DNA from: Mucilaginibacter_A sp964251965
GTDB taxonomy: Bacteria; Bacteroidota; Bacteroidia; Sphingobacteriales; Sphingobacteriaceae
Direction of reading: 5' to 3'
DNA length: 64,000 nucleotides
NCBI GenBank assembly: GCA_964251965.1
Contig: CAXULQ010000006.1
Location: 124,001 to 188,000 of the forward strand
Shown here: in pieces, positions 34,036 through 42,699 of the stretch
Position numbering within the stretch: position 1 is the stretch's first letter
How the letters are laid out: every line of letters begins with the position of its first letter
Notes under the pieces: generated by a model
What the model saw: the letters and a program-made list of their open reading frames with translations, nothing else
What the model was told of the DNA's origin: nothing
Database searches by the model: none
Program-made: the position numbers and the translations under genes

Positions 34036-35352
34036 ATGTATAAAACACTTTACATACTTCTTTTATCGGTACTTTTTTTATCTGCCCAGGCACAAACTTC
34101 CGATACGGTAAAACAACAAAGGTTCAACCTGCATTTTCAGCAAACGATAATTACGCAAACTCACCCTGGTTTTAGTACAAAATATACGGGCGACAATAGT
34201 TTATCTCCTTTTCACGAAACAGCAAGTTCTTTAACTACCACGCTTTTTGGCGGCGCGCATTTGTGGAAAGGTGCAGAAGCTTATTTTAATCCCGAAATGT
34301 CTGGCGGTGCAGGTTTTAGTCAAACTTTAGGCGTTGCCGGTTTTCCTAACGGAGAGACGTTTCGGGTTGGTTCTGCCGAGCCTAAAATTTATGTTGCCCG
34401 CGCTTATTTAACCCAGCGGTTTAGCTGGGGAAATGAGATGGATACCATACAAGATGACAATAACCAATTGGGCGGATTGCAAAGTAAACGTTACTTTTCT
34501 ATCACGGCCGGAAAGTTTGGTATGGCTGATTTTTTTGATGACAATGCTTTTAGCCATGATCCGCGAACGCAATTTATGAACTGGTCGTTGATGAGCAACG
34601 GCGCATGGGATTATCCGGCCAATACACGCGGTTACGCTTACGGTGTTTATATGGATTATCACCAGCCTTCGTGGGATTTACGTTTTGCCGTTACCATGAT
34701 TACCAATACCGCAAATGGTTCTATTTGGGATGGAAAAATTGGCAAAGCAAACTCACAAACGTTAGAATTTGAAAAACGTTACGCGCTTTTGGGTGATAGA
34801 AAAGGTACAGTTCGTATTCTGGCGTTTAATAACAATGCTAAAATGGGAAACTACCGACAGGCAATTGCAGAAAATCCGGCTGTACCTGATATTGAATCAA
34901 CCCGTGCCTACGGGCGAAATAAATTAGGTTTTGGTATCAGTGCAGATCAATATTTAACAAAAGATTTTGGCGTTTTTGCCAAAGTAAGTTATAACGATGG
35001 CCGGAATGAAACCTGGGCTTTTACAGAAATTGACCGTTCTATCAGTTTTGGCGGCGTTTTAACCGGAGCTGCCTGGAAACGCAGCAAAGACGAAGTAGGT
35101 TTGGCTTTTGTTGGGAACGGGATTTCTGCCGCACACCGCGATTATCTGGCTGCCGGCGGTTACGGTTTTATTATTGGCGATGGCGCTTTAAACTATTCGC
35201 CGGAAATGATTGCTGAATTATATTACAAAGTAAACGCTTACAAAAATATGGTTTACTTAACGCCCGATTACCAGTTTATCTTGCATCCGGCTTATAATAT
35301 AGACCGCGGACCGGTTAACGTGTTTTCAATCCGGGCACATGTTGAGTTTTAA
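34036..35352 (+). CDS. OprB-like carbohydrate porin
   Basis: Outer-membrane beta-barrel for passive sugar uptake, 438 residues from the ATG at 34036 (MYKTLYILLLSVLFLSAQAQ, signal peptide). The barrel contains alternating aromatic strands such as GGAHLWKGAEAYFNPEMSGG and FSITAGKFGMADFFDDNAF. The typical C-terminal strand region is YLTPDYQFILHPAYN and VFSIRAHVEF, ending in Phe. The frame extends 20 codons upstream without a signal. The 3' end overlaps the convergent UbiA gene by 4 bp. Ligand unknown. Confidence 0.85.
   Translation: MYKTLYILLLSVLFLSAQAQTSDTVKQQRFNLHFQQTIITQTHPGFSTKYTGDNSLSPFHETASSLTTTLFGGAHLWKGAEAYFNPEMSGGAGFSQTLGVAGFPNGETFRVGSAEPKIYVARAYLTQRFSWGNEMDTIQDDNNQLGGLQSKRYFSITAGKFGMADFFDDNAFSHDPRTQFMNWSLMSNGAWDYPANTRGYAYGVYMDYHQPSWDLRFAVTMITNTANGSIWDGKIGKANSQTLEFEKRYALLGDRKGTVRILAFNNNAKMGNYRQAIAENPAVPDIESTRAYGRNKLGFGISADQYLTKDFGVFAKVSYNDGRNETWAFTEIDRSISFGGVLTGAAWKRSKDEVGLAFVGNGISAAHRDYLAAGGYGFIIGDGALNYSPEMIAELYYKVNAYKNMVYLTPDYQFILHPAYNIDRGPVNVFSIRAHVEF
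34054..34067 (-). repeat. 14-mer word, type A, exact
   Basis: In the porin signal peptide, read as ILLLS. Confidence 0.8.
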
Positions 35353-36221
35353 TGTTGAACGGCCAGCCAGCCAAAATAAAGCAGCATAAAAGCAGCACTG
35401 ATGAAATTCATTAACATTGCGTTTTTGTAATTTGCTGCCGATGCTTCTTTTATCACCTTAAAAAACCAGTAGTTAAAGAAGAGGAAAATTGGCAAAGAGC
35501 AGCCGAGGAAAAAATAAAAGTTGCCCATATTGCCCAAAATTTGCCAGTAAAAGAAGCTCAAAACAATCCCAACGGCAAATAAAATCCCCGAAAAAATAAA
35601 AGAACCGCGGTAACCCAGCATCAAACTTAAAGTATAATCGCCGCGCTTGCTGTCTTCTTCATGCTGATAAATTTGCGTAAGCGGATAAGAAGCCCCAATC
35701 AAACAAGAACAAATTCCGCCAGCCAAAAGCAGTTGTAAATTCCAGTTAAAAGAAGATAAACTTAGGCCAGCCAATCCGCCAAAAATCGCCCAATACATAA
35801 AAGCGCCCTGGAAAAAGAAAACTGTTAAAAAACTAATAATCGGATATTTTTTTAAACGTGTTGCCGGATGACTGTATAATTTAGACATTATGCCATAAAT
35901 TAAAACCGCAAAAGCAAACCAAACGCTAATAAACAAACCAAGTAAAAAAGCCAATACTTCCATCAAAACCGAAACATAATACAAACTTTTGTCCACAGCC
36001 GGTGGTTTGGCAAGCAGGGCAATACTGCCTTCATCTTTATCAAAGTAACTGTTGTAACCGTTCGTTGCCGGAATGGCCAAAACGTACCAGGCCACAAAAA
36101 TAATTGTTGCCCTAAAAGAAGTAGTATGTTTTGCCTGACTGTAAGCAAACAGGTAAACCGGCAGCAAAAAAACGGAAAACACAAAACGCAGATGCGCCAA
36201 AGTTGATCTGCTAATGAGCAT
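35349..36221 (-). CDS. UbiA-family prenyltransferase
   Basis: A 290-residue membrane protein with eight to nine hydrophobic helices. The two Asp-rich motifs that bind Mg-prenyl diphosphate are NGYNSYFDKDEGS (N57, D61, D63) and YQHEEDSKRGDYTLS. It would attach an isoprenoid chain to an aromatic acceptor. Divergent from the YceI and type III polyketide synthase genes, with an 8-bp inverted repeat in the 73-bp gap. This suggests that it prenylates the polyketide product; involvement in menaquinone or haem synthesis is less likely because no partner genes are near. An exact word lies near its C-terminal end (35441). Confidence 0.82.
   Translation of the reverse strand: MLISRSTLAHLRFVFSVFLLPVYLFAYSQAKHTTSFRATIIFVAWYVLAIPATNGYNSYFDKDEGSIALLAKPPAVDKSLYYVSVLMEVLAFLLGLFISVWFAFAVLIYGIMSKLYSHPATRLKKYPIISFLTVFFFQGAFMYWAIFGGLAGLSLSSFNWNLQLLLAGGICSCLIGASYPLTQIYQHEEDSKRGDYTLSLMLGYRGSFIFSGILFAVGIVLSFFYWQILGNMGNFYFFLGCSLPIFLFFNYWFFKVIKEASAANYKNAMLMNFISAAFMLLYFGWLAVQH
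35441..35454 (-). repeat. 14-mer word, type A, exact
   Basis: In the prenyltransferase gene, read in the gene direction as VIKEAS. Confidence 0.8.
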
Positions 36222-36241
36222 AATAGAGTAAGTTTTATTTG

Positions 36242-36261
36242 CTAATGTAATAATACATTAG
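36242..36261. promoter_or_regulatory. Inverted repeat in the divergent UbiA/YceI promoter region
   Basis: CTAATGTA (36242-36249), 4 bases, TACATTAG (36254-36261): a perfect 8-bp inverted repeat between the divergent starts at 36221 and 36295. It is placed to control both arms of the polyketide locus. No regulator gene is adjacent. Confidence 0.55.
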
Positions 36262-36294
36262 GATTTTGGTTGAGGTAACAAACAAATACAATAT

Positions 36295-36831
36295 ATGAAA
36301 CACATTTTCCTTCAGTTTTTTTTAGCAGCATTTTTTATGCAGATGTCTTTTGCCCAAAGCGGGCAAAAAATAACTTCTTCGGCCGTAACTTTTAAAATTA
36401 AAAATCTGGGCATCAACACAGAAGGTAAATTTGGCGGGTTGAAAGCCGAAATTAATTTCGACAAAGCCAATTTAGATAAAAGCAGCATCGAAGCTTCGGT
36501 TGATACCAGGACATTAGACTCCGACAATAGCATGCGCGACAATCACCTCAAAAAAGAAGAATACTTTGATGTGGAAAAATATCCGGAGATCACGATGAAA
36601 TCCGTTTCCTTCAATCACCAAAAAAATGAAAACTACACGGGCATATTCGACGTAACTATAAAAGGCAAAACCAAACGCATCAAATTTCCTTTCACTTACA
36701 CAGAAAACGGCAACAGCAATTTGTTTAAAGGCAGTTTCACCATCAGTCGCTCTGATTTTGACATTGGCGGCAAAAGTATGGTTTTAAGTAACGATGCGCT
36801 GGTTGCCGTAACCGTAGAAACAACAAAATAG
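36295..36831 (+). CDS. YceI-family periplasmic lipid-binding protein
   Basis: Secreted lipocalin-like protein of 178 residues (signal peptide 1-20, ends SFA-Q). YceI features are SSAVTFKIKNLGINTEGKFG, the paired acidic/basic stretch SIEASVDTRTLDSDNSMRD with NHLKKEEYFDVEKYP, and the late FKGSFTISRSDFDIGG. The known family member TT1927b binds a polyisoprenoid in its barrel. Standing first in a run with a type III polyketide synthase, opposite a UbiA prenyltransferase, it may bind or carry the prenylated product across the periplasm (inference). Confidence 0.85.
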   Translation: MKHIFLQFFLAAFFMQMSFAQSGQKITSSAVTFKIKNLGINTEGKFGGLKAEINFDKANLDKSSIEASVDTRTLDSDNSMRDNHLKKEEYFDVEKYPEITMKSVSFNHQKNENYTGIFDVTIKGKTKRIKFPFTYTENGNSNLFKGSFTISRSDFDIGGKSMVLSNDALVAVTVETTK

Positions 36832-36851
36832 CCGCCGTTCAATAATGTTAA

Positions 36852-37970
36852 ATGAGTAGTTGTATCAGTAGTATCGGAATTGCCAATCCACCTAATTGCA
36901 TCCCGCAAAATGCAATTAATGGCTTTATGGAAAAAGCTTTTTGTTTGGATGAAAACGATGCAAACCGACTCAAAAAAATTTATACACACAGTGCAATTGC
37001 TTCCCGTTATTCTGTAATCCCGGATTTTGGCTTTGGTGATTTTGCTGAAAATAAATTTTTCCCCGCAAATCAAACTTTAGAACCTTTTCCGGATACTAAA
37101 AAACGGATGGAGTTTTACCGGGAACACGCCATTAGTATTGCCGCAAAGGCTGCGCAAAATTGTCTTTCGGCTTTTGATGCTTCTTTTACCAGCAAAATTT
37201 CTCATTTGATTACCGTAAGTTGTACCGGCATGTACGCACCCGGAATTGATATTGATTTAATCGAAAAGCTTAGCTTAAACAGAAATACCGAACGCACTTG
37301 CATCAACTTTATGGGTTGTTACGGCAGCATCAATGCATTAAAAATAGCCGATTATATTTGCCTGGCCAACCCGGAAGCCAAAGTTTTAGTGGTTTCTGTT
37401 GAGCTTTGTACGTTACACTTTCAGAAAGAAAACACGCTGGAAAACTGGGTTGCCAATTCGCTTTTTTCGGATGGTGCGGCAGCAGCATTGGTAGAAAACA
37501 CTGATAAAAGAAGCCTTTTAAAACCTTGTTTAACTTTAGAAAGTTTTTATGCCGAATACATACACGAAGCAAAAAACGATATGAACTGGCTGATTGGCAA
37601 TATGGGTTTTGAAATGAAGCTGACGTCTAAAGTTTCTAAACAAATCCAAAAAAACATCAGGTTGGTTACCGAAAAAAGTTTGCAAAAAGCAGGGTTAAGT
37701 TTGGAGGAAATCAACCTTTTTGCCATCCATCCCGGAGGAAAAAAAATACTGGAGGCCGCGGAAGAAGGTTTGGGTATTTGTGCCTGTAAAAACAGCTTTG
37801 CCCACCAGGTTTTGACAGAATATGGCAACATGTCTTCGGCTACCATTTTGTTTGTGCTGCAAAAAATATTGGATAACAAAACAGATCAGCAGAACCAAAA
37901 TGTTTTAAGTTTTGCTTTTGGACCCGGTTTAACCGTGGAATCAATGGTGCTGAAAAAGCAACAAAAATGA
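36852..37970 (+). CDS. Type III polyketide synthase (chalcone/stilbene synthase family)
   Basis: Homodimeric condensing enzyme that extends an acyl-CoA starter with malonyl-CoA to an aromatic or pyrone product. The Cys-His-Asn triad is complete: C156 in NFMGCYGS, H293 in AIHPGGKK and N326 in EYGNMSSA. Length is 372 residues, normal for the family. SCTGMYAPGIDIDLI and FSDGAAAAL are also characteristic. The stop overlaps the next start by 4 bp (ATGA), and the flavoprotein and methyltransferase genes follow, so a tailored product is expected. Starter and chain length cannot be predicted by eye. Confidence 0.93.
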   Translation: MSSCISSIGIANPPNCIPQNAINGFMEKAFCLDENDANRLKKIYTHSAIASRYSVIPDFGFGDFAENKFFPANQTLEPFPDTKKRMEFYREHAISIAAKAAQNCLSAFDASFTSKISHLITVSCTGMYAPGIDIDLIEKLSLNRNTERTCINFMGCYGSINALKIADYICLANPEAKVLVVSVELCTLHFQKENTLENWVANSLFSDGAAAALVENTDKRSLLKPCLTLESFYAEYIHEAKNDMNWLIGNMGFEMKLTSKVSKQIQKNIRLVTEKSLQKAGLSLEEINLFAIHPGGKKILEAAEEGLGICACKNSFAHQVLTEYGNMSSATILFVLQKILDNKTDQQNQNVLSFAFGPGLTVESMVLKKQQK

Positions 37971-39088
37971 CGGATGTAATTATCATTGGCGGTGGCTTGT
38001 CAGGTTTGTTTAACGCAATCTTGTTAAATCGGGCTGGTTTTAAAGTACTGTTGATCGAACGTAAAGCCTACCCTTTTCACCGCGTTTGCGGCGAATATAT
38101 TTCCAACGAAGTTATTCCTTTTTTAAAAAAGCTCGACATTGATTTGGAAGAATTAGATGTTGCGCGCATTAACCGATTGGAAGTTACTGCGGTTTCGGGC
38201 ACCAGGTTTTCTCAAAAATTAGATTTGGGCGGATTTGGGTTGAGCAGATATACATTCGATCATTTCCTTTACAAAAAAGCTTTGGCAGAAGGCGTAGTTT
38301 TTATGTTGAACACGAAAGTGGAAGATGTCCGTTTTGAGGAAAACGCTTTTAAAGTTTTTATTCCCGGGCAAGAATTGACTGCGCCTTTGGTCATCGGTTC
38401 TTTTGGCAAACGTGCCAACCTCGACCAAAAGATGAACCGAAGTTTTTTCTATAAAAGAAGTCCTTTTTTGGCCGTAAAATTTCATATCCGTACTGATTTT
38501 CCGGTTGATCTTATTCAACTTAATAATTATAAAGATGGTTATTGCGGCGTGAGCAAAGTTGACGGCAACCGCTGGTGCTTGTGTTATTTGGCGCACCGGG
38601 ATGATTTGCGGAAATACGGTAATTTGCCCGAGCTGGAGAAAAACGTGGTCCGCAAAAATCCTTTTCTGAATAAAATTTTTGAAGAAGCAGAATTTCTGCT
38701 GGATAAGCCGGAAGTGATCAACGAGATTTCTTTCGAGAAAAAACAACCGGTAGAACAGCATATTTTAATGAGCGGCGATACGGCAGGCATGATTGCGCCG
38801 CTTTGCGGAAATGGCATGACGATGGCAATTCATTCGGCCAAAATCTTGTCCGAAAAAATAATCGAATTTTACCAGCCGCACCAATTTTTACCCGATAAAA
38901 GAAGCATGCTGGAACAAGCTTACACTTCTGCCTGGAACAAAAATTTTGCAAGCCGTTTGTGGACCGGAAGGCAATTGCAAAAGCTGTTCGGCCGAAATGC
39001 TGCTACAAACCTCAGCTTAAAAACCTTAAACTATTTTCCTAAAGTTGCTGATTTTTTGATTAGTAAAACTCACGGACAGCCGTTTTAA
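37967..39088 (+). CDS. FAD-dependent oxidoreductase (geranylgeranyl reductase/hydroxylase-like)
   Basis: A 373-residue flavoprotein with the dinucleotide motif IIIGGGLSGLFNAILLNRAG at residues 5-24 and LLIERKAYPFHRVCGEYIS, the Cys-containing turn shared with the geranylgeranyl reductase family. A later FAD contact is MSGDTAGMIAPLCGNGMTMA. It could hydroxylate an aromatic polyketide or reduce an isoprenoid side chain; both suit the neighbouring polyketide synthase and prenyltransferase. It is translationally coupled to the polyketide synthase and 16 bp before the methyltransferase. Confidence 0.85.
   Translation: MTDVIIIGGGLSGLFNAILLNRAGFKVLLIERKAYPFHRVCGEYISNEVIPFLKKLDIDLEELDVARINRLEVTAVSGTRFSQKLDLGGFGLSRYTFDHFLYKKALAEGVVFMLNTKVEDVRFEENAFKVFIPGQELTAPLVIGSFGKRANLDQKMNRSFFYKRSPFLAVKFHIRTDFPVDLIQLNNYKDGYCGVSKVDGNRWCLCYLAHRDDLRKYGNLPELEKNVVRKNPFLNKIFEEAEFLLDKPEVINEISFEKKQPVEQHILMSGDTAGMIAPLCGNGMTMAIHSAKILSEKIIEFYQPHQFLPDKRSMLEQAYTSAWNKNFASRLWTGRQLQKLFGRNAATNLSLKTLNYFPKVADFLISKTHGQPF
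38894..38907 (+). repeat. 14-mer word, type A, exact
   Basis: In the flavoprotein gene, read as PDKRSM. Confidence 0.8.
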
Positions 39089-39104
39089 ACCTCAATTTTT
39101 ACCG

Positions 39105-39800
39105 ATGCCGGATTTTAACAAACGCGCCACAGGTTTAGAAATCATGGACGATTTTAGCCTTGGTGCAGAAGAAATTGATCCGTTATTAAGCGGACTGGAA
39201 ATGGTAAACCAGTTTTTGGGCGGTTATAATGTTGTTTTTTCTGCCTTAAAAGAAGCATCCGTCCAAAACCATTTTCATATCAGCGATTGGGGTTGCGGCG
39301 GCGGAGATGTGCTGCGCGCTATTCATCAAAAAACAAAAAAAGAAAATTTAAACTTAATTTTTACCGGCATTGATGCCACGCCTGCCGCTGTAAACTTTGC
39401 TAATCGAAAAAATACCTCGCCCCAAATTAATTTTATTTTGGCTGATGTTTTATCCGAAGAAATCTCCGCTTTAAAATTTGATATTGTTTTAAGTACACTG
39501 TTTACACATCATTTTGATGATGAAGCCTGGGTTTTGCTAATCCACAAAATGTTGGCTTGCAGCCGCCACGCCGTTATTATTGATGATTTGCACCGGCATT
39601 GGCTTGCTTATTATGCCATTAAAGTTATTACCCAAATTGTAACCAAATCACGTTTGGCAAGGTACGACGGACCATTATCCGTTTTAAAAGGTTTTAAGCG
39701 GAAAGAATTAGAGAACCTATTGCAAAAAACAGGTATTAAAAATTATAAAATACGGTGGATGTGGATTTTCCGGTGGCAAATAATCCTCTATAAAAGTTAA
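39105..39800 (+). CDS. Class I SAM-dependent methyltransferase
   Basis: A 231-residue cytoplasmic enzyme. The SAM-binding motif I is ISDWGCGGGDVLRAIH (about residues 61-76), followed by FTGIDATPAAV, ILADVL and FDIVLSTLFTHHF. The C-terminal half has KVITQIVTKSRLARYDGPLS, seen in bacterial proteins next to type III polyketide synthases (from memory). The likely role is O- or C-methylation of the polyketide. It ends the cluster; a histidine kinase follows 9 bp later and may be read through. Confidence 0.85.
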   Translation: MPDFNKRATGLEIMDDFSLGAEEIDPLLSGLEMVNQFLGGYNVVFSALKEASVQNHFHISDWGCGGGDVLRAIHQKTKKENLNLIFTGIDATPAAVNFANRKNTSPQINFILADVLSEEISALKFDIVLSTLFTHHFDDEAWVLLIHKMLACSRHAVIIDDLHRHWLAYYAIKVITQIVTKSRLARYDGPLSVLKGFKRKELENLLQKTGIKNYKIRWMWIFRWQIILYKS

Positions 39801-39809
39801 TTTTGAACC

Positions 39810-40883
39810 ATGAAACTTAATGTCCTGGTTTTTATCAACGCCTTGGCCGTAGCGATTACATTAGGGATTACCAACTTTTATTTCAGTCATAGTTGGTACG
39901 ATGTTTTCCAGATATTTTCCATTTCGCTCATCACCAGTTTTATCGTTTTTTATTATTTGACCGAAAAGTACGTTTATTCAAAGATCAAAATTATTTATAA
40001 ACTGATTCATAATTTAAAACTTGGCCGTGATTTGCGCGATGCTTTAGGTGAAAATATGAGTTCTGATCCGATCCAGGATGTTGAGGAAGAGGTAAAAGAG
40101 TGGGCAAAGGAGAAAAAACTGGAAATTGATATGTTGAAGAAGCAGGAACAATTTCGGCGGGAATTTCTGTCCAACCTTTCCCACGAATTTAAAACGCCGC
40201 TTTTTGCCATGCAGGGTTATCTGGATGCTTTGCTGGACGAAGACGGTTTGGACGACACAGAACTCGCACTTAAATTTTTAAAAAAAGCTTCTAATAATGT
40301 TGACCGCATGAGTTATTTGATCAAGGATTTGGATGAAATATCTAAATTAGAATCAGGTGAGCTGCCCATCAATTACGCAAAATTTAAGATAAATGAGCTG
40401 ATAAAAGAAGTATTCGAATCCTTGGAAACTAAAGCGGCGCAATACAAAATACAGCTTGTTTTTAAGGAAAAATACAATGAGCCGATTTATGTAAATGCCG
40501 ACCGGGAAAGGATCAGGCAGGTTTTAATCAACCTGATTGACAATGCTTTTAAATATGGAAAAACCAACGGAACAACTTCGGTTAGTTTGTTTACGCTCCA
40601 TAAACAGGTTTTGGTAGAAGTAACAGATGACGGTATGGGCATAGACGAAAAAAACCTGCCCCGCTTATTTGAGCGTTTCTATCGTACGGATGCCAGCCGC
40701 TCCAGGCAAATTGCCGGTTCTGGTTTAGGTTTGGCCATTGTAAAACATATTGTAGAAGCCCATCAGCAAACCATTAACGTAAGAAGCACCTTGGGGATCG
40801 GCTCTACGTTCGGTTTTACGTTAGAAAAAGCAAAACAACAGCCTTTCTCCGGCTTGCCTTACCCTAAGTTAACATTAAATTAA
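39810..40883 (+). CDS. Sensor histidine kinase (PhoR-like)
   Basis: A membrane sensor kinase of 357 residues with two N-terminal membrane helices (about 5-25 and 33-52) and a very short periplasmic loop. HisKA box FLSNLSHEFKTPLFAMQGYL with the phospho-accepting His at about 127, and a HATPase domain with N box INLIDNAFKYG, G1 DDGMGI, F box LFERFYR and G2 GSGLGLAIVKHI. No response regulator is adjacent. The DUF47 and Pit phosphate transport genes that follow suggest phosphate sensing, but they have their own -7 box. An exact word lies at 40400-40413 (LIKEVF). Confidence 0.9.
   Translation: MKLNVLVFINALAVAITLGITNFYFSHSWYDVFQIFSISLITSFIVFYYLTEKYVYSKIKIIYKLIHNLKLGRDLRDALGENMSSDPIQDVEEEVKEWAKEKKLEIDMLKKQEQFRREFLSNLSHEFKTPLFAMQGYLDALLDEDGLDDTELALKFLKKASNNVDRMSYLIKDLDEISKLESGELPINYAKFKINELIKEVFESLETKAAQYKIQLVFKEKYNEPIYVNADRERIRQVLINLIDNAFKYGKTNGTTSVSLFTLHKQVLVEVTDDGMGIDEKNLPRLFERFYRTDASRSRQIAGSGLGLAIVKHIVEAHQQTINVRSTLGIGSTFGFTLEKAKQQPFSGLPYPKLTLN
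40400..40413 (+). repeat. 14-mer word, type A, exact
   Basis: In the histidine kinase gene, read as LIKEVF. Confidence 0.8.
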
Positions 40884-40894
40884 CATCATTCCTT

Positions 40895-40902
40895 TACTTT
40901 TG
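40895..40902 (+). promoter_or_regulatory. Candidate -7 box of the DUF47-pit operon
   Basis: TACTTTTG fits TAnnTTTG; a start of transcription near 40909 would leave a leader of about 10 nt. The -33 region has no clear TTTG. Confidence 0.45.
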
Positions 40903-40918
40903 TCCGTAATCAAAAAGC

Positions 40919-41569
40919 ATGTCGTTAAATAGTATTTTTCAATATTTTGTACCAAAGGACAAAAAAATATTTTTTCCTTTGTTTGAGCAGGCCGCGGGTA
41001 ATGTAGTTACTATGGCTACTTTGCTGGTTGAAGTGGTTGGCTCTTCCGATAACACAAAAAGGGAAACCTTATATCAGCAGATTGATAAACTGGAAAACAT
41101 CGGCGATGAAATTACGCACCAGATTTATTTAGAACTGGGCAAAAACTTTATTACGCCTTTTGACCGGGAAGACATCCACTCTTTGGCCACCGCAATTGAT
41201 GATGTTGCCGATTTGATACAAGGATCTGCCAACCGAATGAGTTTGTACCAGATTGTTGAAATGACAGAACCTATTCAGAAACTGTCTGAACTTATTCTGC
41301 AAGGCAGCTACGATTTGCAAAAAGCGGTAAGTGAACTGAAAGATTTAAAGAACGTACGGAACATTGCAGAATCTTGCATCCGTATTAACAGCATTGAAAA
41401 CCAGGCCGATTACGTTTTTGACCGTGCCGTTGCAGATTTGTTTTTGTATGAGAAAGACCCCATCCGGCTGATTAAATACAAAGAAATTTTGGCTGCGCTG
41501 GAAACCGCAACCGACCGTTGCGAAGATGCAGCTAATGTGATGGAATCGATCATTGTAAAAAACGCATAA
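40919..41569 (+). CDS. DUF47/PhoU-like Pit accessory protein
   Basis: A soluble all-helical protein of 216 residues. Repeated PhoU-type helix pairs with acidic metal-binding motifs are visible: KLENIGDEITHQIYLEL, DREDIHSLATAIDDVADLI, and SIENQADYVFDRAVADL with TATDRCEDAANVMESI-like ending (ATDRCEDAANVMESII). DUF47 proteins are encoded with Pit transporters and are thought to regulate them. Only 3 bp separate it from the pit gene, so the two are co-translated. Confidence 0.93.
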   Translation: MSLNSIFQYFVPKDKKIFFPLFEQAAGNVVTMATLLVEVVGSSDNTKRETLYQQIDKLENIGDEITHQIYLELGKNFITPFDREDIHSLATAIDDVADLIQGSANRMSLYQIVEMTEPIQKLSELILQGSYDLQKAVSELKDLKNVRNIAESCIRINSIENQADYVFDRAVADLFLYEKDPIRLIKYKEILAALETATDRCEDAANVMESIIVKNA

Positions 41570-41572
41570 AGA

Positions 41573-42583
41573 ATGGTATCTACCCTGCTGGTTGTCGTTG
41601 TTATTTTAGCCCTTATTTTCGATTTTATAAATGGTTTTCATGATGCGGCAAACTCTATTGCTACCATCGTATCCACCAAAGTTTTAACGCCTTTTCAAGC
41701 TGTTCTTTGGGCCGCTTCTTTTAATTTTCTGGCTTACTTTTTAATACCGGATCATAAAGTAGCCAAAACAGTAGCTAACACTGTTTTTGAACAGTTTATC
41801 ACTATGCACGTTATTTTGGCTGGTTTAATTGCAGCCATCACCTGGAATTTAATTACCTGGTGGTTTGGTATCCCGTCCAGTTCTTCGCATACTTTAATCG
41901 GTGGTTTTGCCGGTGCCGGGATGACGAATGCTGCTTTTATGCACATCAATCCTTTCTCGGCAGTAAACTACGATCCTATTGTTAAAATTGTGATTTTCAT
42001 ATTTCTCGCACCAATTATTGGGATGCTGATTGGTATGGCGATCAATATTTTAATAATGCACATCTGCAAAAATGCGCGTCCTTCTGTTGCTGATGTCTGG
42101 TTTAAACGCCTGCAATTGGTTTCTTCCGGTGCGTTAAGTTTTGCACATGGCGGTAATGATGCCCAAAAAGTAATGGGTATTATTTATGTGGCAATGGTTG
42201 CATCGAAAGTAATTACAAGTGATACCAAAATGCCCGAATGGATCCCTTTTGCCTGTTATTCTGCTATTGCTGCTGGAACGATGTCGGGTGGGTGGAAAAT
42301 CGTTAAAACGATGGGCACCAAAATTACCAAAGTAACACCGTTAGAAGGCGTAAGTGCCGAAACCGCTGGTGCAATCACCTTGTTTGTTACCGAGCGTTTC
42401 GGTATTCCGGTATCAACCACACACACTTTAACCGGTTCTATTATTGGCGTTGGCTTAACCAAACGTGTTTCTGCTGTGCGTTGGGGCGTTACCATCAACT
42501 TAATTTGGGCCTGGATTATCACCATTCCAATTTCTGCAATTTTCGCAGCCATTGTTTTCTCCATCATCAAACTATTCTCCTAA
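41573..42583 (+). CDS. pit: Low-affinity inorganic phosphate transporter (Pit family)
   Basis: Proton- or sodium-coupled phosphate (metal-phosphate) permease in the inner membrane, 336 residues with about ten helices. The duplicated family signature is present in both halves: FDFINGFHDAANSIATIVST near the start with GIPSSSSHTLIGGFAGAG, and SFAHGGNDAQKVMG with GIPVSTTHTLTGSIIGVG in the second half. The partner DUF47 gene lies directly upstream. No high-affinity pst genes are in the window. Confidence 0.95.
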   Translation: MVSTLLVVVVILALIFDFINGFHDAANSIATIVSTKVLTPFQAVLWAASFNFLAYFLIPDHKVAKTVANTVFEQFITMHVILAGLIAAITWNLITWWFGIPSSSSHTLIGGFAGAGMTNAAFMHINPFSAVNYDPIVKIVIFIFLAPIIGMLIGMAINILIMHICKNARPSVADVWFKRLQLVSSGALSFAHGGNDAQKVMGIIYVAMVASKVITSDTKMPEWIPFACYSAIAAGTMSGGWKIVKTMGTKITKVTPLEGVSAETAGAITLFVTERFGIPVSTTHTLTGSIIGVGLTKRVSAVRWGVTINLIWAWIITIPISAIFAAIVFSIIKLFS

Positions 42584-42699
42584 GCTTTCGTCCTAAAATT
42601 TAATTGCAACATTCATGTGGTGTTAATCATAGCCGGAACTTTAATGGGTTTTGCTACGTTAACATCTTGCATTAGCTCTTATTTAGGTTATTTGATTTT

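Noticed and set aside
40413..40428. TTCGAATCC, a tRNA T-loop-like string
   Set aside because: It lies inside the histidine kinase reading frame and no cloverleaf can be formed around it; no tRNA was found in any intergenic region.
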